From NCBI RefSeq assembly GCF_028583425.1, contig NC_072797.1, positions 19,998,001-20,062,000 on the forward strand: DNA of 64,000 bases, read 5' to 3'. The stretch's first letter is position 1. Each line of letters begins with the position of its first letter. The DNA is from Eublepharis macularius (lineage: Eukaryota; Chordata; Lepidosauria; Squamata; Eublepharidae). Shown here piece after piece: positions 59,376 to 64,000 of this stretch. The notes beneath the pieces were generated by a model that did not search any database, was not told where the DNA came from, and saw only the letters and a program-made list of their open reading frames with translations. Position numbers and translations under genes: made by a program.

Positions 59376-60869
59376 ATACAGGCAAGGGTGCTGTAGAAAA
59401 GTGGTGAGGAATATAGATTTGAAGAAAGGGATTTTATATACCATTTCTGTGCCTTTCAGTATTATATATACCAGTATTATATATACCATTTCAGTATTAT
59501 ATGCCTTGCACCTTTTCTATGCATAACAGTAGTGGAGGGTAAAACGTCTGAAAACCACTTAAATAGCACACGATTTGATTCTACGTTCCTCCACAAAGAC
59601 ACCACGGTGTGGAAATACAAATACAAAAATCCATGCAAAATCCATAAGGGAGGAAGAAGGAGAGGCGATCCCTGCCTTTCCTGAAAGGTTTTTCTTCCTG
59701 TGTATGCATAAAGTTGCAGAGTAATACCCTTCTCGTGCTCTGTTGTGTACATCTTGATTAATTTGGAGCGTAATGAAAGGGGATCCTGGTGGTCCCCCCC
59801 CTCTCTCTCTCACACACACACACACTAATCTCTCTGGCTTTGAACCCAGACTGGAAATGATGACAGCATGTCAATGCAGGTCTACTCAGAATTCCATGGA
59901 GCTTACTCCAAGCATGCATAAGATCACAATGTTTGATAGCTTGAACTCGAGTATTCCCCCCCCCCCCGTGGCAGGAGGGTGCACTACAACAAACACCAAA
60001 AAAGGTCTGCCTTAGGCTCTTATGGGGCCACAGCTCAGAGGTGAACTTTGCATGCTCAAGATCCCACATCCATGACCTTTCTCTGCCTGACAACATGGAG
60101 AACTGCAGCCAGATAAAGCAAACAACACAGTGCTGAGACGGACTTTCATCATTTCAGTTTGGCCTAGGAGTTTCATAGGAGTCTTGCAGTGTCTTATTGC
60201 AATGGGGAGTCCATAGCAGATGCCTAGACTGGGACACTCACCTCAAAACCACAATGATTACAGAGAGTTATTTCTGATCAAAGAGGTGCTGGGACGCAAG
60301 TTTGATGGAAACCCCTCTTTCCTTCTTTGTTGTGTGTTGGGGGACTCAGGGTTGTGCTGTGGTTAATGAAAACATCACGCTTGGCAATGTGGTATTGAGT
60401 TCCTTGCAAAAGAAAAGGGTTGATTTTCAATAACTGATTTAAATCCAGTTTCTGAAACCCTAATGCATATATTTCCAGAACAAACTTGCATAGTAATTGG
60501 TTGCTATAACAACGAAAAGATGTCTAAAATAACCCCCCTTGCGCTATCTAGGAAAATAATCCATAGATTCTGGTTAAACAGCACCTTTGCCTTTGACACT
60601 GGAGAACAGATATTTTCCCCAGAAGGGTGAAATGAAGGATTTCTCTCTAGCCAATGAATAAACACATAAGGTCACAGATCACTTTGCTGATAATTTAAGT
60701 GGCCAGAACATTCCAGAATCAGGGGCTTTTCGTTTCTGGGCAGAACAGTGTGACATGCAAAGGGACTGTTCATGCTGTTCGCCTGACAGAGTCTAAAGGT
60801 TCATTATTAGCACACCATTATTTATTTATTTGAAGATTTCCCCCCTCCCTTTCTCCTACACTGGGCATA
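59376..60869. other. Gene-free stretch
   Basis: A CT/CA microsatellite at about 59797-59824 and a C homopolymer near 59958. No exon recognised. Confidence 0.4.
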
Positions 60870-61505
60870 GATCCGGAGGAGTTAGCTGTGTTCGTCTGTA
60901 GTTGCAAAATAGTAAAGAGTCCAGTAGCACCTTTACGACTAACCAACTGTATTGTAGCATAAGCTTTCAAGAACCACAACTTTGTCAGATGCATTATGAA
61001 GAAACTGGCCAGAGATATATAGGTGGTGAGGGGAGGGGGGAGAGGGTGCAGGGAGTGAGGGGCATGAAATGCAAAACAGTTGTAAAAGTCATGAAAGAGG
61101 TGGAGTGTGCAATCCAGGCTGGGTGTGGCCTCTTCCCTCCATTGCTGAATCTGAATGGAATGCCTGAAGGCAGTTACCCCTGGTAATGAAGGTAGTTACT
61201 TCTGGTAATGAGACTCTGAACGGTTATCTCATTACTTGGGGTAGCTGCCTTCAGGCATTCCATTCAGATTCCTCTGAGGAGGGGAGGGGTCAAGCCGAGC
61301 CAGGATTACACACTCCACCTCTTTCATGACTTTTGCAACTGATTTACATTTACATGGCCCTCACTCCCTGCACCCTCTCTCCCCTCCCCTCCCCGCCAGT
61401 TTCTTCATACCCTCCATGCATCTGATGAAGAGGGCTGTGGTTCTCGAAAGCTTAGGCTACAATAGTTGGTTAGTCTTAAAGGTGCTACTGGACTCTTTAT
61501 TACCC
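60870..61505. repeat. 0.6-kb fold-back repeat
   Basis: Outer arms: 'gagtccagtagcaccttt' (60918) and 'aaaggtgctactggactc' (61480). Inner arms: 'catgaaagaggtggagtgtg' and 'cacactccacctctttcatg', then 'gaatggaatgcctgaaggca' and 'gcctttcaggcattcc'-like text. The outer arms are the same repeat as 26193-26358. Non-coding. Confidence 0.75.
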
Positions 61506-61526
61506 TACACTAGGGGCTCCTTCCTA

Positions 61527-61790
61527 GGGTTGCCGGCAGGAGACGTGCCAGCAGGGGACATGGGCAAAGCTGGCATTACATGTGCCATGATGCCACTTCT
61601 TGGGAAAATGGAAGGGACATTGTGTTGCTCTAGGAATCGTAGAGTGACATGATCTCACTTCCGGGTTTTCCATAGAAGTGATGTCACGCTGTGTGCAATG
61701 TCGGCATTTTTATTTTTCTCAAGCAGCGGCTGGCAGTGAGGGTTGCCAGCAGGAGTTCTCCCGCAACTGCAGGAGACTTGGCAACCCTTC
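61527..61790. repeat. Dispersed element with GGGTTGCC/GGCAACCC ends
   Basis: gggttgccggcaggag at the left, ggagacttggcaaccc at the right, with 'cacttccgggttttcc' inside. Probably a non-autonomous DNA element. Target duplication not clear. Confidence 0.5.
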
Positions 61791-62459
61791 TCTATGTAGC
61801 TTCCAAAAATGAAAGAAGCATAAAAATAGTATTTGGAAGAATATATAATACAACCCAATAGGACTTTGATTTGTTTTTTAAACAAGCTTGATTTGTTTTT
61901 TGAAAAATTAGAAACTCCAACTGATTTTTACTTTGCTTCATTCTTGGCATATGCTCAGAGGTGCTCTTTTTACTCTCTTGCTTTCTTTGATTAAGAGGGA
62001 ACCCAAGCACAGAAAACATGCTTTATCAAGTGGCTAACATTACAGGGCTGCTTCCCCCTACATTTTGTGTTGAATTGTTCAGAACAGCCCCTAAGCAAAG
62101 CAACTCATAATGAATTCCTGGCTCGAGTTACTGCATACAAAACAAGCTGGGCTGAATCCCACAGCCATTACTTTTCATTCAGCACTAACAATCAGGTTGG
62201 GAGCTAGTAGATTCTCAGAACCACCCTATGTTCTACCACCATCTTCCAAATCTCTCTAATCACAATAATTACATACCTACAATATTATATGTAATGGAAA
62301 GAAACCCACTAAATGCTTAAACTGCAGATAATTTAGAGTGTTTCAAAAAGGTTTTCTCCTAGAAGTTTAACGGGATCTATATCAAGACCGTGTGCTATCC
62401 CAATGACGCTTTAAAACTTGGAGACTCACCCAAAGAGCAGGGGCAGTGTCCCCGAAATG
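61791..62459. other. Gene-free stretch
   Basis: No exon or named repeat recognised. Confidence 0.4.
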
Positions 62460-62467
62460 CATAGCTG

Positions 62468-63569
62468 CAGGGCTCATTTCAAGGGGGAATGTGCAGGAAC
62501 TGTCGCACTCAGGGCTGGCCACAACAGGCAGGTGGCTCACTGGTACTGCAGATGGTCCCAAGGTTAGTTGCCAGGAAGTCAGTAGCCAAGGAGCTGGCAA
62601 ACGAGAGTCCAGAAGTCAAGCCAAGTGTCAGAGCCAATACGACAGTCAGAGAGAGGAGCAGGCAGGCCGAGGTCAGAGTCCAATCAATCAAGAAGTAGAG
62701 CAGGATACACAGCAGGGCCATGGGCTTCCAGGTACCATGCTCTGGTCACAGGAAAAGGCAAGCTGAGTTGCTTCCACACTTGGCTTCTTCAGCTTCTCTC
62801 TCTTATACTGTCCTAACAAGGAGCAGGTGTTGTCTCTTTGCCTAATAGCCCCAGCCGGTGCTGTGCCTGCAAATGAGCACCTTTTCTCCTCTCCAACAGA
62901 GCTGTCTTTGCTTTATTTTTCCTCTTCTCAGCTGGCCCAGGGCGCCCAGGTTTCTCTTTTGCTCTGGGGGAGTATTCGTCTCCAACAGCCTCTGCAGAGG
63001 CTTCTGGCTGCTCCTGCTGAGTTTCCTTCGGAGCAGCAGCTGTCACGGCTGGCTCTGGCTCTAGAGTAGCCCCTGCTGGCTCGTCCTCTGAGGAAGACTC
63101 TGGGGCAAGAGGTAAGGTGGCCAGTCAAGGCTGAGGCTGACTCATGACAGGAACGCAGTTCCGGCAGTTCCCCAATGAGGTCACATGTCAGGTGGCCCTG
63201 ACCACCTGACTCTCGGCCATTTTGGGCCCGTTTCAGCCTGGATTGGGGCCAAAATGGCCCAAATTGGGCCTCTGATGGGTGGTGGATCACTCTCTTGTTC
63301 AGCAGTGGCCTGATCCTAGCCATTTTGGGCCCCTTTTCAGCCATTTTCAGCCCCTTTTTGCCATTTTGGGCCCAATTTCGGTCCTGAATGGCCAGGATTG
63401 GGTCCAAAACAGCCAGGATAGGTCATGTCAGGGGGTGTGGCATATGCAAATCAGTTATTCTAATGACCCATTTCCGGTGATGTCAAGGGGCATGGCATAT
63501 GCTGATGAGTTATGCTAATGAGTTATGCTAATGAGTTCCTCCAGCTCTTTTTCTACGAAATGACCCCTG
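62468..63569. mobile_element. hAT element (CAGGGCTCATTT / AAATGACCCCTG tips) carrying a solo LTR
   Basis: Tips cagggctcatttcaagg and ctacgaaatgacccctg. Perfect 8-bp duplication catagctg (62460-62467, 63570-63577). The body has the GGCC-rich array also present in 13643-14018, and 'gctaatgagttatgctaatg'. Interrupted at 62501-63149. Confidence 0.85.
62501..63149 (-). mobile_element. Solo LTR (ERV- or Gypsy-like), fossil
   Basis: A 649-bp unit starting TG and ending CA with a 5-bp duplication ggaac (62496-62500, 63150-63154). Minus-strand reading is favoured by a TATA-like 'gtataagagag' about two-thirds of the way along. No internal region, so this is a remnant left by LTR recombination. The family is not certain. 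It inserted after the surrounding hAT element. Confidence 0.7.
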
Positions 63570-63577
63570 CATAGCTG

Positions 63578-64000
63578 AATGTATATGGTGGGGACATTCA
63601 TGTTGCTACAAGAAAACTGCAGTAGCCAAAAAAAAAAAAGCCCAGCTACTCACATATACTTTTTGTCAGTGCTCAAAGTTAACTCTGTCCATTTTCAAAG
63701 CTCATCATCAAACAGTTAAATCACAAGTTTTGGAAGTTTGGACATTCCATTCCTATTCCTTAAATAGGCAAAGAGACCGATCTAGGTTAAGGTGACTGCA
63801 ATGACCGCATCAGGGGGTCAAAAGCACATGTGAGAGCTCAGGTGTCTTGGTCAAACATGAATGCAGAGATAAAACCACTGGGACGGTAAATGCGAGTCAT
63901 ACCAAAAACTCCAACATGCCAATCACAGAGAAGCAGTAGTTCAATTTGGGAAGCCGCCTGGGCCGAATCCACACTTCCCTACCTTCTGGTTTTCCTGTGC
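63578..64000. other. Gene-free stretch
   Basis: Nothing recognised. The last bases (gccgaatccacac) may begin another GGCTGATTCCGCACACG-type MITE, cut by the window edge. Confidence 0.35.

Noticed and set aside
62813-63046. 77-codon minus-strand frame in the solo LTR
   Set aside because: It is a short frame in LTR DNA with no recognisable domain; not called as a gene.

Overview
The window looks like repeat-rich, gene-poor nuclear DNA of a squamate reptile, most likely a lizard. This rests on the repeat types: an L1 LINE of the reptilian ORF1/ORF2 kind, CR1 tails, tRNA-derived and 5S-rRNA-derived SINEs, and many short non-autonomous hAT and Harbinger-like DNA elements. I cannot name the species. 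I find no host exon, tRNA gene, rRNA gene or CRISPR array. The stretch is probably intergenic or intronic. Nearly all short open frames are chance frames or run through repeats.

The only true protein-coding element is a full-length L1 at 26469-32602 on the + strand. It is flanked by an identical 18-bp target duplication. It has a CpG-rich 5' UTR, ORF1 (one premature stop), ORF2 (endonuclease, reverse transcriptase and C-terminal Cys motif, with one frameshift), an AT-rich 3' UTR and a short A tail. It is a young but damaged copy.

Layout. 1-14 kb: sparse repeats, namely palindromic MITEs, hAT elements (3836-4053, 8832-9162, 13643-14018), the first Harbinger-like MITE (4237-4470) and SINEs. 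14-19 kb: a CR1 fragment carrying two later insertions, then a hAT element split by a second hAT element. 20-26 kb: SINEs, hAT elements, an expanded Harbinger-like MITE and a perfect 73-bp inverted repeat. 26.5-32.6 kb: the L1. 33-52 kb: six more Harbinger-like elements (one a longer cousin), three of them plainly inserted into older repeats. 52-64 kb: more hAT elements, nested hAT pairs, a 0.6-kb fold-back repeat, and a solo LTR lying inside a hAT element.

The most distinctive feature is the Harbinger-like family: seven copies in 64 kb, six of exactly 234 bp, each with a perfect 3-bp target duplication. Their terminal sequences differ between copies, yet mostly match between the two ends of the same copy. 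For many elements I give target duplications read directly from the sequence. These fix the boundaries, and in nested cases the order of insertion.
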